Shown in pieces: positions 40,201 through 48,104 of a DNA stretch of 64,000 nucleotides (its first letter is position 1; each line of letters starts with the position of its first letter). The notes under the pieces are model-generated. The model worked only from the letters and a program-made list of their open reading frames with translations. It was not told the DNA's origin and did not search any database. Both the position numbers and the translations under genes were made by a program. Origin of the DNA: Paraburkholderia largidicola (GTDB lineage: Bacteria; Pseudomonadota; Gammaproteobacteria; Burkholderiales; Burkholderiaceae); contig NZ_AP023175.1 in assembly GCF_013426895.1 (NCBI RefSeq), positions 2,046,001 through 2,110,000 of the forward strand, given 5' to 3'.

Positions 40201-40696
40201 CGATGTCCGCATCGGCGAGCGCGTCGAGCGTATGCGCCCACCAGTCGAGCAGCGGTGCAGCCGCGTGCTCGTCGTTGAAGTTCGCATACGCGACGTTGTC
40301 TTCGTGACGCGCGTGGCGCGGGTCGAGCCGTGCCTCTTCCGGCTCGAACGGATGAAACCAGTCGCGATGCTCGCGAAACAGCTGGCCGTCGGCCGCGGCG
40401 CGGTCGATCACGAGATCGACGAGCAGCGTCAGGCCATGCTGGCTCGCGGTCTCGGCGAGACTCTGCAGCACCTCATGCGCGCTCTGGCTGCTGGCGAGCG
40501 CGGGGTGCAGCCGCGCATGGTCGCTGACGATCTGCGCATGACCCGCCTGTCCCGGCTGGAACAGCCCGCCGATCAGCACATGATCGAAACCGAGTGCGGC
40601 GGCATGCTCGAACTGCGCGGGCCACGCATCCAGCCGTCCGACGAGGGGAGAATGAACGAAGTAAATCCGCGGCGCATAGGCGTGGGGAGCTTCCAT
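37256..40696 (-). CDS. glgE: Maltose-1-phosphate maltosyltransferase GlgE with extra N-terminal GH13-like domain
   Basis: GlgE transfers maltose from maltose 1-phosphate to alpha-1,4-glucan. The usual enzyme is about 660-700 aa; this one is 1146. Residues of about 450-1146 are a complete GlgE: a beta-rich N domain (VHITAAVFAEGHDKIAAAVIW), then the GH13 barrel with nucleophile Asp847 in RIFRVDNPHTKPFPFWEW, Glu876 in VIFLSEAFTRPRVM and NFFVNTPDINPRHL. The first 400 or so residues form a second amylase-like barrel (IYFVHSPLVGRL, IGGFRFDSPHRVP with Asp171). Where the acid/base Glu is expected it has Ala (TRFLAATPGL), so it is probably inactive. ATG 40696 has GGAA upstream. It is the first gene of the glg/tre locus. 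Confidence 0.95.
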   Translation of the reverse strand: MEAPHAYAPRIYFVHSPLVGRLDAWPAQFEHAAALGFDHVLIGGLFQPGQAGHAQIVSDHARLHPALASSQSAHEVLQSLAETASQHGLTLLVDLVIDRAAADGQLFREHRDWFHPFEPEEARLDPRHARHEDNVAYANFNDEHAAAPLLDWWAHTLDALADADIGGFRFDSPHRVPTFAWRRLIDAVRASRHPSTRFLAATPGLVRSDVAALEGVGFDAVFSSSRWWDFRAPWMLDEHALLMRIASPVAFPEAPYGTRLAADLEHVHDSAIVERAYRRALLTAVSTGTGWMMPMGFEYGIAEPISHTLGDAAHYASLRGAARFDLSERVRHANAIARDTWSLQTNGELRSLSGPDTHAAILLRGDQRDLRDAGEAVMVAINPELGTPVRVDPARLLDGVPGGFTRFVQLGTDSRGAPQPLAPFTLAPGACRLFRAVAEKPIVLAPPIDKKSTKTSGHKSVLDAIAGSRVAIESVSPAVDHGRFPAKRIVGERVHITAAVFAEGHDKIAAAVIWRGADETAWHEAPMTPAQPAGNDIWEARIPLERIGRHEFTVIAWRDDFASLVDHMQKKLKADQSVELEVEEAKHLFALALAETETVEGSQRQQLEAIVKEFMKADTGERLAIVLAPTTAEAFAAARHRPGLSRDPVIYRIDAERAGARFASWYEIFPRSMSDDEHRHGNFDDVIGKLPRIRDMGFDVLYFPPIHPIGIANRKGRNNTLTPGPDDVGSPYAIGGEAGGHDAVHPQLGTLDDFKRMLAAAHDHGLEIALDFAIQCSPDHPWLKQHPTWFAWRPDGTLRYAENPPKKYQDIVNPDFYARDAKPDLWISLRDVILFWIDAGVRIFRVDNPHTKPFPFWEWMINDVRARHPDVIFLSEAFTRPRVMARLAKLGFSQSYTYFTWRESKRDFTEYLTQLTQTDLREFFRPNFFVNTPDINPRHLQSQGRPGFLIRAALATMLSGLWGVYSGFELCEAAALPNSEEYLDSEKYQIRAWDWNRPGNIVREITELNRIRRTNPALHSHLNLTFLPAHNESILFFEKATPARDNVIVVAINLDPFNEQGADIELSWSTFNGWGLHDQGTIDVIDQMTGERFQWHGRWQHVRLNPGTRPFAIWRIAPATGLPRDAVPDESDTHRAAPDTFNEGAI

Positions 40697-41178
40697 CGGT
40701 CGTTTCCAGATTTCGTCCTGCTTGCGGCGTGGATGCACCTGGGTGCGATCACGACCGCCTATTAGGCTTCAGAGCCGGATGCCGCGCGATGCGTCCTGCG
40801 ACGGCGCGTACTGCTCAATGTAGTGCATTGATCGACAGGCGGCGTGTCAGTTCAAAGAGTCTGCGACGGCGCTGCATGTCGTCTGTTCCGGGTTCAATCG
40901 ACAGGCGGTGATGGAGCAAGCGGTATGCCAGAAAGCGATACAGCAGGGTCAGGACTGAAACGGCGAGATGCGTGCAACGACGGCTGGTGCAGCCTGGTAC
41001 GGCACGATGAAAAAGATGCGGGCGCGGCGTCGTTCATACGAATGACGCCGCGAAACCGAAGGAAGACGTGTAATTCGGGCGAGTCGTCCGGCGGCTGTTA
41101 CATGCCATGTTGCCATAGCCGGGGGCGCGCGGCGCTCGAAGGGTCTTGCGCGCGCCCTGGTTTTGTCGGCGCGGGACG
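40697..41178. other. 480-bp region upstream of glgE; no gene supported
   Basis: Frames crossing this region (for example 40844-41242 +) have no recognisable protein features and run into the neighbouring gene antisense. A GC-rich inverted repeat lies near 41121-41158. The dodecamer ATCGACAGGCGG occurs twice (40831-40842 and 40897-40908). It should contain the promoter of the glg/tre operon on the - strand. Confidence 0.4.
40815..40831. promoter_or_regulatory. Palindrome TCAATG-N5-CATTGA upstream of glgE
   Basis: A perfect 6+5+6 palindrome (TCAATGTAGTGCATTGA) lies about 120 bp upstream of the glgE start. Its size and symmetry fit a dimeric repressor or activator site for the trehalose/glucan operon. 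The regulator is unknown, and no regulator gene is adjacent. Confidence 0.35.
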
Positions 41179-41829
41179 TTACGATCCGAGCAAACCCGCC
41201 GCCATGTTGATGCACAGCCCAAGCACGGCCAGATTGAAATAGAACGACAGCACCGACTGCGCGAGCGCCGCGCGGCGTATCTCGCGCGAGCGCAGCACGA
41301 CGTCCGATGTCTGCGATGCGACGGCGATCGTGAACGAGAAATACAGGAAGTCCCAGTAGTTCGGATCGAGCTTGTGGTCGGGAAACTTCAGCGCGGTTTC
41401 CTGCATGTCGGTGGCGAAGTACAGGCGCGCGTAGTGCAGCGTGAAGATGGTCGGTATCAGGAACCACGCGCCGATCAGCGTGACGCCCGTCACGACATAG
41501 TGCGACACGCCCGTGCTGCCCTTCGACGACGCCAGCTCCAGCACGATAGCGGCGACGCTCGCGACCGTCGCGAGACAGATGATGGCGAGCACGACGCCCG
41601 CGTTCTCGTCTGAGCGCCGCGCGATGTCGCGCACGCGCTCGTGATCGGCGCGCGCCATCTCCAGCCACATCAGCGCCAGATAGGTCCACACGGCGACATC
41701 CCACGATACCAGCACGCGGATCATCGGGCGCATGTGCGCGCCCGCGAGCAGCACGGCGACCGCGACGCCGAGCACCAAGCCTGCGACCATGCGCGGGCGG
41801 TTGCGCAATACCTGTGGATAGACGGTCAT
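41179..41829 (-). CDS. DUF1345 family membrane protein
   Basis: This 216-aa integral membrane protein has about five hydrophobic segments (18-33, 38-58, 80-100, 110-130 and 185-210). Family-typical stretches are [23 protein letters not shown] and [18 protein letters not shown]. The function is unknown; no catalytic or transport motif is recognised. ATG 41829 starts a hydrophobic protein without a cleavable signal peptide. It is alone on its strand and ends 482 bp from the glgE start, so it is not clearly part of either neighbouring operon. Confidence 0.88.
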   Translation of the reverse strand: MTVYPQVLRNRPRMVAGLVLGVAVAVLLAGAHMRPMIRVLVSWDVAVWTYLALMWLEMARADHERVRDIARRSDENAGVVLAIICLATVASVAAIVLELASSKGSTGVSHYVVTGVTLIGAWFLIPTIFTLHYARLYFATDMQETALKFPDHKLDPNYWDFLYFSFTIAVASQTSDVVLRSREIRRAALAQSVLSFYFNLAVLGLCINMAAGLLGS

Positions 41830-42203
41830 GGGCGCGCGCTCCTGGCAGCGGGGTGTGAGATCGGCATGTCTCGATGCATGTTCGAAAGTCGTGGTGAAGG
41901 TTGCGGCGATTCTACTGGGGCATGCTGGATGATTTGTCGAAATGGGTGCCGGGACGTTATAGTTTTCCAGCAGTTTTGCTCAGTGGCCTTGCACGCGGCT
42001 TTCACCCGTTGCTTCGTTCTCGCGCGTAGCGAACGGCGAGCATGCAAGGGCGGCAGGAATTCTCTGCCGCGCCCGGACATCAGAGACCGCGAGACAGCGG
42101 CGCAAGACCAGTTTTGGGGCGGACGCCCGGCGTGCACGCAGGGTTCGGTCAACAGCCGGACGCGGCGCGCGCCAGGCGAATACACACATCATCTGGAGCC
42201 CCC
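41830..42203. other. 374-bp intergenic region upstream of the sugar dehydrogenase operon
   Basis: No gene is supported. A possible + strand promoter is TTGTCG (41934-41939), an 18-bp spacer and TATAGT (41958-41963). It would give a leader of about 235 nt before the dehydrogenase small-subunit gene. GGAG sits just before ATG 42204. Confidence 0.35.
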
Positions 42204-42776
42204 ATGACAGATGTTGATCGGCGCGGTGCGCGCTCGCCGCGCCGCCGTGCGTGGCTGCTCGGCGCGTTTGCTTCGGCTGCCGGCCTCGCGTTCGCGTCGG
42301 CGGCGCGCTATGGTGCGGCGGGCGCAGCGCCCGGCATCATCGGCATTTCGCCCGCCTTCGCCGACACACCGCCCGCAGGCGGCGGCATCGACGCTTTCAT
42401 CGCGCTCTCCAGCAAGCTCACCGGACACACCAGCTTCGACCCACTGCACGGCAAACGCGCGTATGACGCGCTGTCCAGAGCCGACGGCCAGTTCCCGCAG
42501 AACGTCGCTGCACTCAACGCGTGGCTGCAGACGCATGGCGGCGTGCCGTCGGACATCGTCACGCAGGCCTTGCAGGCCGACCAGCCGCATCTTGCGAAGA
42601 CCGTCAGCGCGATCACCCGGGCGTGGTATCTCGGCCTCGTCGGCGACATGCCGAACGTGCAGGTCATCGCGTTCGAACGCGCGCTGATGTTCGAACCCGT
42701 CAAAGACATCCTGACCATCCCGTCGTACTGTCGCGACGTGCCCTTTTACTGGACACACAAGCCGGCGAATGCGTAA
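42204..42776 (+). CDS. FAD-dependent sugar dehydrogenase small (gamma) subunit, Tat signal
   Basis: This 190-aa protein has a twin-arginine leader, SPRRRAWLLGAFASAAGLAF. A small helical domain of the membrane-bound FAD sugar/sorbitol dehydrogenase small-subunit family follows (FIALSSKLTGHTSFDPL, ITRAWYLGLVGDM, FERALMFEPV). In the Burkholderia cepacia FAD-glucose dehydrogenase, a subunit of this kind acts as a Tat hitch-hiker chaperone that carries the catalytic subunit to the periplasm. GGAG lies 8 bp before ATG 42204. The catalytic and cytochrome genes follow in the known gamma-alpha-beta order. Confidence 0.92.
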   Translation: MTDVDRRGARSPRRRAWLLGAFASAAGLAFASAARYGAAGAAPGIIGISPAFADTPPAGGGIDAFIALSSKLTGHTSFDPLHGKRAYDALSRADGQFPQNVAALNAWLQTHGGVPSDIVTQALQADQPHLAKTVSAITRAWYLGLVGDMPNVQVIAFERALMFEPVKDILTIPSYCRDVPFYWTHKPANA

Positions 42777-42881
42777 GGCGCTGCACCGCCGCTTCTCACT
42801 GTGTTCGTGCGTGATGTTTGCGAAACAACAGACAAGCAGACTAAGCCAGCAGACAAATAAGAGGGCACCGAAGAGGCAAGC

Positions 42882-44483
42882 ATGGCAAACGCAAATTCCG
42901 CCGACGTCGTGGTAGTCGGCTCGGGCGTGGCGGGCAGTCTCGTCGCGCATCAGATGGCGCTCGCGGGCGCGTCGGTGATCCTGCTCGAAGCCGGGCCGCG
43001 CCTGCAGCGCGGGCAGATCGTCGAGAACTTCCGCAATTCGCCTGCAAAATCGGACTTCGCGACGCCGTACCCGTCGACGCCTTACGCGCCGCATCCGCAG
43101 TACTCGCCCGCCAACAACTATCTGATCCAGAAGGGCGACTATCCGTACAACTCGCAGTATGTGCGGCTGGTCGGCGGCACGACCTGGCACTGGGCCGCGG
43201 CGACGTGGCGTCTGCTGCCGTCGGACTTTCAGCTGAAGAAGCTGTACGGCGTGGGCCGCGACTGGCCGTATCCGTATGAAACGCTCGAACCGTGGTACTA
43301 CGCGGCCGAAGTGCAACTGGGCGTGTCCGGCCCCGATGCATCCGTCGATCTCGGCTCGCCGCGCTCGAAGCCTTATCCGATGACAGCGCTGCCGCTGTCG
43401 TACATGGACCAGCGCTTTTCCGTCGTGCTCAACGCGAACGGCTTCAAGGTCGTGCCCGAGCCCGTCGCGCGCAACAGCCGTCCGTACGACGCGCGCCCCA
43501 CGTGCTGCGGCAACAACAACTGCATGCCGATCTGCCCGATCGGCGCGATGTACAACGGCATCGTGCACGCCGACAAGGCCGAACGCGCGGGCGCGAAGCT
43601 GATTGCGCAGGCCGTCGTCTACCGTGTCGAGGCGGACAACAAAGGGCTCATCACGGCCGTTCACTACAAGGACCCGAACGGCAACAGCACGCGCGTCACG
43701 GGCAAGCTGTTCGTGCTCGCGGCGAACGGTATCGAGACGCCGAAGCTGATGCTGATGTCGACCTCGGACGCGTTCCCGCATGGCATCGGCAATAGCTCCG
43801 ATCAGGTCGGACGTAATCTGATGGACCATCCCGGCACGGGCGTCACGTTTCTCGCCAACGAATCGTTGTGGCCGGGGCGCGGGCCGATGGAGATGACGTC
43901 GGTGGTGAACTTCCGCGACGGCGCGTTCCGCTCGGAGTACGCAGCGAAGAAGCTGCATGTATCGAACGGCGTGCCGACCATGGCGATCACATCGGCGCTG
44001 CTCAAAGGCGGCATGACGGGCGCGGAGCTGGACCGGCAGATTCGCGACCGCGCGGCGCGGATCGTGACCATCAACAGCTTTCACGAGCATCTGCCCGAGC
44101 CGCAGAACCGCATCGTGCCGTCCGCCGATCACAAGGATTCGCTCGGCATTGCGCAGCCGGAGATCTATTACTCGATCAACGATTACGTGAAGAAAAGCGC
44201 CGTGCACACGCACGAACTCTATGCACAGATTGCCGGGCTGTTCGGCGGCACCGAGGTTTCGTTCGACGATACCTTCGCGCCGAACAATCACATCATGGGC
44301 ACGACGATCATGGGCAGCGATGCCGCCAGTTCCGTGGTGGATGCCGACTGCCGCACGCACGATCACCCGAACCTGTTCATCGCGAGCAGCGGCGTGATGC
44401 CGGGCGCTGCGTCGGTGAACTGCACGCTGACGATCGCGGCGCTGTCGCTGAAGCTCGCCGACAAGCTCAAGCGCGAAATCTGA
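42882..44483 (+). CDS. FAD-dependent sugar dehydrogenase catalytic (alpha) subunit, GMC family
   Basis: This 533-aa GMC oxidoreductase is close throughout to the B. cepacia FAD-glucose dehydrogenase as I recall it. The ADP-binding loop is VVVVGSGVAGSLVAHQMA (about 9-26). The iron-sulfur ligand motif ARPTCCGNNNCMPICPIGA is intact; it binds a 3Fe-4S cluster in the characterised enzyme. The C-terminal active-site region has NNHIMGTTIMGSD and a final His/Asn pair region (MPGAASVNCTLTIAAL). It has no signal of its own, consistent with export by the gamma subunit. It oxidises an aldose or polyol and passes electrons to the tri-haem subunit; the exact substrate cannot be read from sequence. Confidence 0.95.
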   Translation: MANANSADVVVVGSGVAGSLVAHQMALAGASVILLEAGPRLQRGQIVENFRNSPAKSDFATPYPSTPYAPHPQYSPANNYLIQKGDYPYNSQYVRLVGGTTWHWAAATWRLLPSDFQLKKLYGVGRDWPYPYETLEPWYYAAEVQLGVSGPDASVDLGSPRSKPYPMTALPLSYMDQRFSVVLNANGFKVVPEPVARNSRPYDARPTCCGNNNCMPICPIGAMYNGIVHADKAERAGAKLIAQAVVYRVEADNKGLITAVHYKDPNGNSTRVTGKLFVLAANGIETPKLMLMSTSDAFPHGIGNSSDQVGRNLMDHPGTGVTFLANESLWPGRGPMEMTSVVNFRDGAFRSEYAAKKLHVSNGVPTMAITSALLKGGMTGAELDRQIRDRAARIVTINSFHEHLPEPQNRIVPSADHKDSLGIAQPEIYYSINDYVKKSAVHTHELYAQIAGLFGGTEVSFDDTFAPNNHIMGTTIMGSDAASSVVDADCRTHDHPNLFIASSGVMPGAASVNCTLTIAALSLKLADKLKREI

Positions 44484-44497
44484 GGACCTGTTTGCCG

Positions 44498-45934
44498 ATG
44501 AAACGATCAGACGGATACGGCGGCGACCTCGATGCGACGGTTTTCTCCGCGAGCCGGCGCGCGGCGCTCAGAGCGCGCCGTCGCGTATGGAAGATGGCGG
44601 CGTTCGCGGCGTTGTTCTCGTTGTTCGCGCTGTATCTCGCGTGGCTGGAAGCGTACGACGCGCAGCCGCGCCACGCCGACGAATCGCCGCTCGGCGAAGC
44701 CGTCGCGCAGGCCAGCGCGCCTGCGGGCGGCGTATCCGGCCCAGGCCCCGATCTCGTCGGGCGCGGCGAGTATCTGACGCGCGCGGGCGATTGCATCGCG
44801 TGCCATACGTCGGACACTGGCCGTCCGTTCGCGGGCGGCCGCGCGATCAGCACGCCGTTCGGCACGATCTATACGCCGAACATCACCCCCGATCCGGACA
44901 CGGGCATCGGCCGTTGGACGGACGCCGACTTCATGCGCGCGATGCACGAAGGCATCGGCAAGGACGGCCAGCGGCTTTATCCGGCGTTCCCGTATGTGGA
45001 GTACACCCGCGTCACCGATCAGGACGTGCAGGCCATCCGGGCGTACCTGAACACGGTGGTGCCCGTGCGCTACACGCCGCCATCGAACGATCTGCGCTTC
45101 CCGTTCAACCAGCGCTGGCTGATGATCTTCTGGAACCTGCTCAACTTCGACGAAGGGCGCTTCGTGCCCGATCCGAAGCAGAGCGCCGAATGGAATCGCG
45201 GCGCGTATCTGGTCGAAGGGCTGGCGCATTGCGAGGAATGCCACACGCCGCGCAACTTCACGCAGGGCCTGAAAACGGGCGAACGTCTGTCGGGCGCGAT
45301 CCAGGCCGGCTGGCACGCGTACAACATCACGCCGCACAAGACGAGCGGGATCGGCGGCTGGTCGGATCAGGAGGTCGCCAGCTATCTGTCGACAGGCATT
45401 GCGCAGGGCCGCGCGAGCGCAGCGGGACCAATGGCCGACGTGGTCTCCAACAGCACGCAGTATCTGAACCGCGAAGACCTGCGCTCGATCGCCATCTATC
45501 TGCGCGCGCTCAAGCCCGTCGACCGGGGCGAGTCGCGGGCGCGCGCCGAATGGGGCTCGGCCGCGAGCGACGCCGTCGCGTTGCGCGGCATGCGGATCGA
45601 CGGCGTGAACGGCGCGCAACTGTTCCTCGCGAACTGCGCGAGCTGCCACCACTGGACGGGCGAGGGCGTCGGCGCGAGCGCACCGGGCGCGTATCCGTCG
45701 CTGATCCATAACAGCGTCGCGGGTGCGAGCGACGCGAACAATCTGGCGATGGTGATCCTGCACGGCGTGCATCGCACGACGAAAGACGCTGACGTGCTGA
45801 TGCCCGCGTTCGATCGGGAACTGAGCGACGCGCAGATCGCCGCCGTCACGAACTACGTGACGAAGCAGTTCGGCAATCCCCGTTCGACGTCGAGCGCGGA
45901 GGAGGTCGGCAAGTTGCGCGCCGTGCCGCAGTGA
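44498..45934 (+). CDS. Tri-haem cytochrome c (beta) subunit of the sugar dehydrogenase
   Basis: This 478-aa protein has an N-terminal membrane segment (about 32-50, VWKMAAFAALFSLFALYLAW). Three cytochrome c domains each carry a CxxCH haem site: CIACH (about 107-111), CEECH (about 246-250) and CASCH (about 382-386). The methionine-ligand regions follow. It takes electrons from the FAD/Fe-S subunit and passes them to quinone or other acceptors at the membrane. It starts 14 bp after the alpha gene, completing the gamma-alpha-beta operon. Confidence 0.95.
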   Translation: MKRSDGYGGDLDATVFSASRRAALRARRRVWKMAAFAALFSLFALYLAWLEAYDAQPRHADESPLGEAVAQASAPAGGVSGPGPDLVGRGEYLTRAGDCIACHTSDTGRPFAGGRAISTPFGTIYTPNITPDPDTGIGRWTDADFMRAMHEGIGKDGQRLYPAFPYVEYTRVTDQDVQAIRAYLNTVVPVRYTPPSNDLRFPFNQRWLMIFWNLLNFDEGRFVPDPKQSAEWNRGAYLVEGLAHCEECHTPRNFTQGLKTGERLSGAIQAGWHAYNITPHKTSGIGGWSDQEVASYLSTGIAQGRASAAGPMADVVSNSTQYLNREDLRSIAIYLRALKPVDRGESRARAEWGSAASDAVALRGMRIDGVNGAQLFLANCASCHHWTGEGVGASAPGAYPSLIHNSVAGASDANNLAMVILHGVHRTTKDADVLMPAFDRELSDAQIAAVTNYVTKQFGNPRSTSSAEEVGKLRAVPQ

Positions 45935-46086
45935 TCGGGCCGTGATCGTGGCGACGGGAGCCGACGTCTTGGCGGTGCAAATGCGGAGAAGCCTGCAAGC
46001 GCCTATGCGTGGCGCACGAATCCGGCTCACGAAAGGCGTCCGAACGCGAGATGCCGCGCATACACGGCTTGCGTGCTCGCACTATC

Positions 46087-46833
46087 ATGGTGTTCATGGA
46101 TTCCACTCTTGTCACCGTCGTCCAACATCATCCCGTCAACCGGACTGGACGGGATTTCGTCGTCGGCGATCTGCATGGCTGCGTCGACGCGCTGCGCTTC
46201 CTTTTGCGCGAGGTCGATTTCGATCCGTCGCGTGACCGGCTGTTCTCGGTCGGCGATCTGGTCGACCGCGGCACGCAGTCGGAAGAGGCGCTGGCGCTGC
46301 TCGACAAGCCCTGGTTTTATGCCGTGCTCGGCAATCACGAGGACGCGCTCTGCGCCGTGGCTGAAGGCAAGCTGAAGAAGCAGTGGTGGTATGGAATCGG
46401 CGGGCTGTGGAGCGTGCAGGTGCCCGTCGAAACGCTGCGCGCCTATGCGCGGCGTCTGCGCACGCTGCCGCTCGTTCGCGTGATCGGCTCGGGCAGTGAG
46501 CGCTTCAACGTGCTGCATGCGGAGTTTCTCGGCTCGGACAGCGAACTCGACGCCGACAACCTGTCCGACGAAGTCCGTCAGCAACTGCTGTGGGGCCGCA
46601 GCCTCGCGATGGGCTCGGGCGACCCGATGCGTCAGCTTGGGCTATCGCTCACGTACTGCGGCCATACGCCCGTGCGCGAAGTGCAGCAGATCGGCGCGCA
46701 GATGTTCATCGACACAGGCGCATTCGGTCCCGGCGGCAAGCTGACGCTCGTCGAGGCGCGCACGACGAAGCGCTGGTCGGTGACGGTCGAACTGGCGCGC
46801 TCGGTCGGCGCTTCGGCGCTGGCGTTGCCTTGA
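46087..46833 (+). CDS. PPP-family metallophosphatase (serine/threonine phosphatase-like)
   Basis: This 248-aa protein has the full metal-site series GDLHGC, GDLVDRG and GNHEDA, a later His region (NVLHAEF) and YCGHTPV. That places it in the calcineurin-like PPP group with phage-lambda phosphatase and PrpA/PrpB. It could act on phosphoproteins or dinucleoside polyphosphates. ATG 46087 and ATG 46096 are both possible starts; neither has a clear ribosome-binding site. It lies 152 bp downstream of the dehydrogenase operon and converges on the RES toxin gene. Confidence 0.88.
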   Translation: MVFMDSTLVTVVQHHPVNRTGRDFVVGDLHGCVDALRFLLREVDFDPSRDRLFSVGDLVDRGTQSEEALALLDKPWFYAVLGNHEDALCAVAEGKLKKQWWYGIGGLWSVQVPVETLRAYARRLRTLPLVRVIGSGSERFNVLHAEFLGSDSELDADNLSDEVRQQLLWGRSLAMGSGDPMRQLGLSLTYCGHTPVREVQQIGAQMFIDTGAFGPGGKLTLVEARTTKRWSVTVELARSVGASALALP

Positions 46834-46864
46834 GCGCGCTACAACGCTTCCTGCGCTGCTGCCT

Positions 46865-47566
46865 CTAACCCACCTGGTTCAGTTCGAAGACGATATCGAC
46901 GGCGCTGCCGTTCCAGTTGTATTCCAGATAGGCCGCGTGATGGCAGTCGCGCAGCAGCGTCGTCTTGAACGCGGCGAGGCATTCGCCCCTCGCATCCCGC
47001 ACCGACGGATACACGATCCCGGGCGCGCCCGCCTCGCGCGCCGCGCGGCCGAGCGCCTGGCCGGGCGCGTAGTCGTTCGGCGACAGCACCGATGCATCGA
47101 CCGATCCGGCATCGCGCAGGTCCACCACGTCGCCTTGCGCCATCACCGTGTAGAGGCGCATCTGCTGGCGCATCGGCGGCTCCTGCGTGGCGGCGAGGAA
47201 CAGACCCGAGTGATAGCGCGTTTCAGCGATCGCGGTTTCGCGCGAGCGCGCGCAGTAGAACACGCCGTAGGTGCCGTCCGAGAAGCGGCTGCCTTGCGGA
47301 TTCAGATGCGTGAGCGCGGCCATGATCGGCCCGTAGCCTGGACCGAAGCGCCGTTCTTCGCGCGGCACGAGATCGAGATCGCCGACTTCCGTGCGGACAC
47401 GGTCGTTGGTCATGGCTTCGAGCGCGTAGAGCGCGTCGAAGTCTTCGGGCGACGCGACGCGGTCGAACAGGTTGACGGCGGGAAAGCGCGTGGGGATCAC
47501 GCGGAACGCAGGTGTCCAGGCGAGCGAGGCCACGCGCCATTGGTCTTGCCATTGCAGTTCAGTCAC
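46865..47566 (-). CDS. RES-domain toxin
   Basis: This 233-aa RES-domain protein has the conserved Arg (AFRVIPTRFP), Glu (SRETAIAETRYH) and Ser/Asn (VYPSVRDARGECLAAF) blocks from which the family is recognised. Characterised RES toxins attack NAD+ by ADP-ribosyltransferase-like chemistry. The start is GTG 47566, whose GTGA overlaps the antitoxin stop, the usual tight coupling of a type II pair. The antitoxin gene comes first. Confidence 0.92.
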   Translation of the reverse strand: MTELQWQDQWRVASLAWTPAFRVIPTRFPAVNLFDRVASPEDFDALYALEAMTNDRVRTEVGDLDLVPREERRFGPGYGPIMAALTHLNPQGSRFSDGTYGVFYCARSRETAIAETRYHSGLFLAATQEPPMRQQMRLYTVMAQGDVVDLRDAGSVDASVLSPNDYAPGQALGRAAREAGAPGIVYPSVRDARGECLAAFKTTLLRDCHHAAYLEYNWNGSAVDIVFELNQVG

Positions 47567-48000
47567 GCCCAGCCGCCTCGCATCGCGTCGAGATACTGGC
47601 GCACGGCCACGAGGTCGCTGATGTTGCCCGCCAGCATGCGGTCCAGCGCGCGGCGGCCGCCGAACGGCGGCGCGCTGTTGGGGCGCTTGACCCACGTGTC
47701 GGCGGCGGCAGGCTGCGGCAGCAGGATTTGCAGCGCCTTGTAGATGCCGAGCAGAAGGGACAGCCGCTCCAGCGTGTCGCGGCCGAGGCGCGCCGTTTGC
47801 GGCGCGTTCTTCCATTTGAAGAAGGTGGAGCGGCCGGGCGAACCGAGCAGGATGATCTGCTCTTCGGCGCTCAATTCCCAGTCGCGCGCGATGTTGAAGA
47901 ACGCGCGCAGACCGGCGGCGGACATGTCCGCCATGGAAGGTTCGGCGGGCGGTCGTCGCAACGGTCGTTCGGCGCTCGAGTAATGGGCAGCGGAAGACAT
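47563..48000 (-). CDS. Xre/ParS-type antitoxin (DUF2384)
   Basis: This 145-aa antitoxin has an Xre-like helix-turn-helix in the middle (about 36-65, LSAEEQIILLGSPGRSTFFKW) and a C-terminal toxin-binding DUF2384 domain (about 85-145). The latter includes LLGIYKALQILLP, WVKRPNSAPPFGGRRALDRM and DLVAVRQYLDAMRGGW. It should neutralise the adjacent RES toxin and autoregulate the pair. AGGA lies 8 bp before ATG 48000. The N-terminal 25 or so residues are not conserved. Confidence 0.92.
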   Translation of the reverse strand: MSSAAHYSSAERPLRRPPAEPSMADMSAAGLRAFFNIARDWELSAEEQIILLGSPGRSTFFKWKNAPQTARLGRDTLERLSLLLGIYKALQILLPQPAAADTWVKRPNSAPPFGGRRALDRMLAGNISDLVAVRQYLDAMRGGWA

Positions 48001-48030
48001 GATCGGAGTCCTGAGTTGAACTTTTTTAAC

Positions 48031-48058
48031 ATCTTAGTCTATATATGGATTAATGCAA
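48031..48058 (-). promoter_or_regulatory. Likely promoter of the RES/Xre pair
   Basis: Read on the - strand: TTGCAT (48053-48058), a 16-bp spacer and TAAGAT (48031-48036), about 30 bp before ATG 48000. The adjacent AT-rich GTTGAAC...TTAAC stretch (48015-48030) has partial dyad symmetry and may be where the antitoxin binds. Confidence 0.4.
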
Positions 48059-48067
48059 GCGCGGCTG

Positions 48068-48073
48068 TATAAT
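48068..48073 (+). promoter_or_regulatory. TATAAT box for the small secreted protein gene
   Basis: A consensus -10 TATAAT preceded by TG lies 31 bp before the GTG start at 48105. No good -35 was found. It is back to back with the toxin-antitoxin promoter. Confidence 0.45.
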
Positions 48074-48104
48074 CCGCCCTCCAGTTTTATGCACGGAGAC
48101 TGCG

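Noticed and set aside
40844..41242. 132-aa frame upstream of glgE
   Set aside because: It has no recognisable domain, signal peptide or ribosome-binding site, and it runs antisense into the DUF1345 gene.
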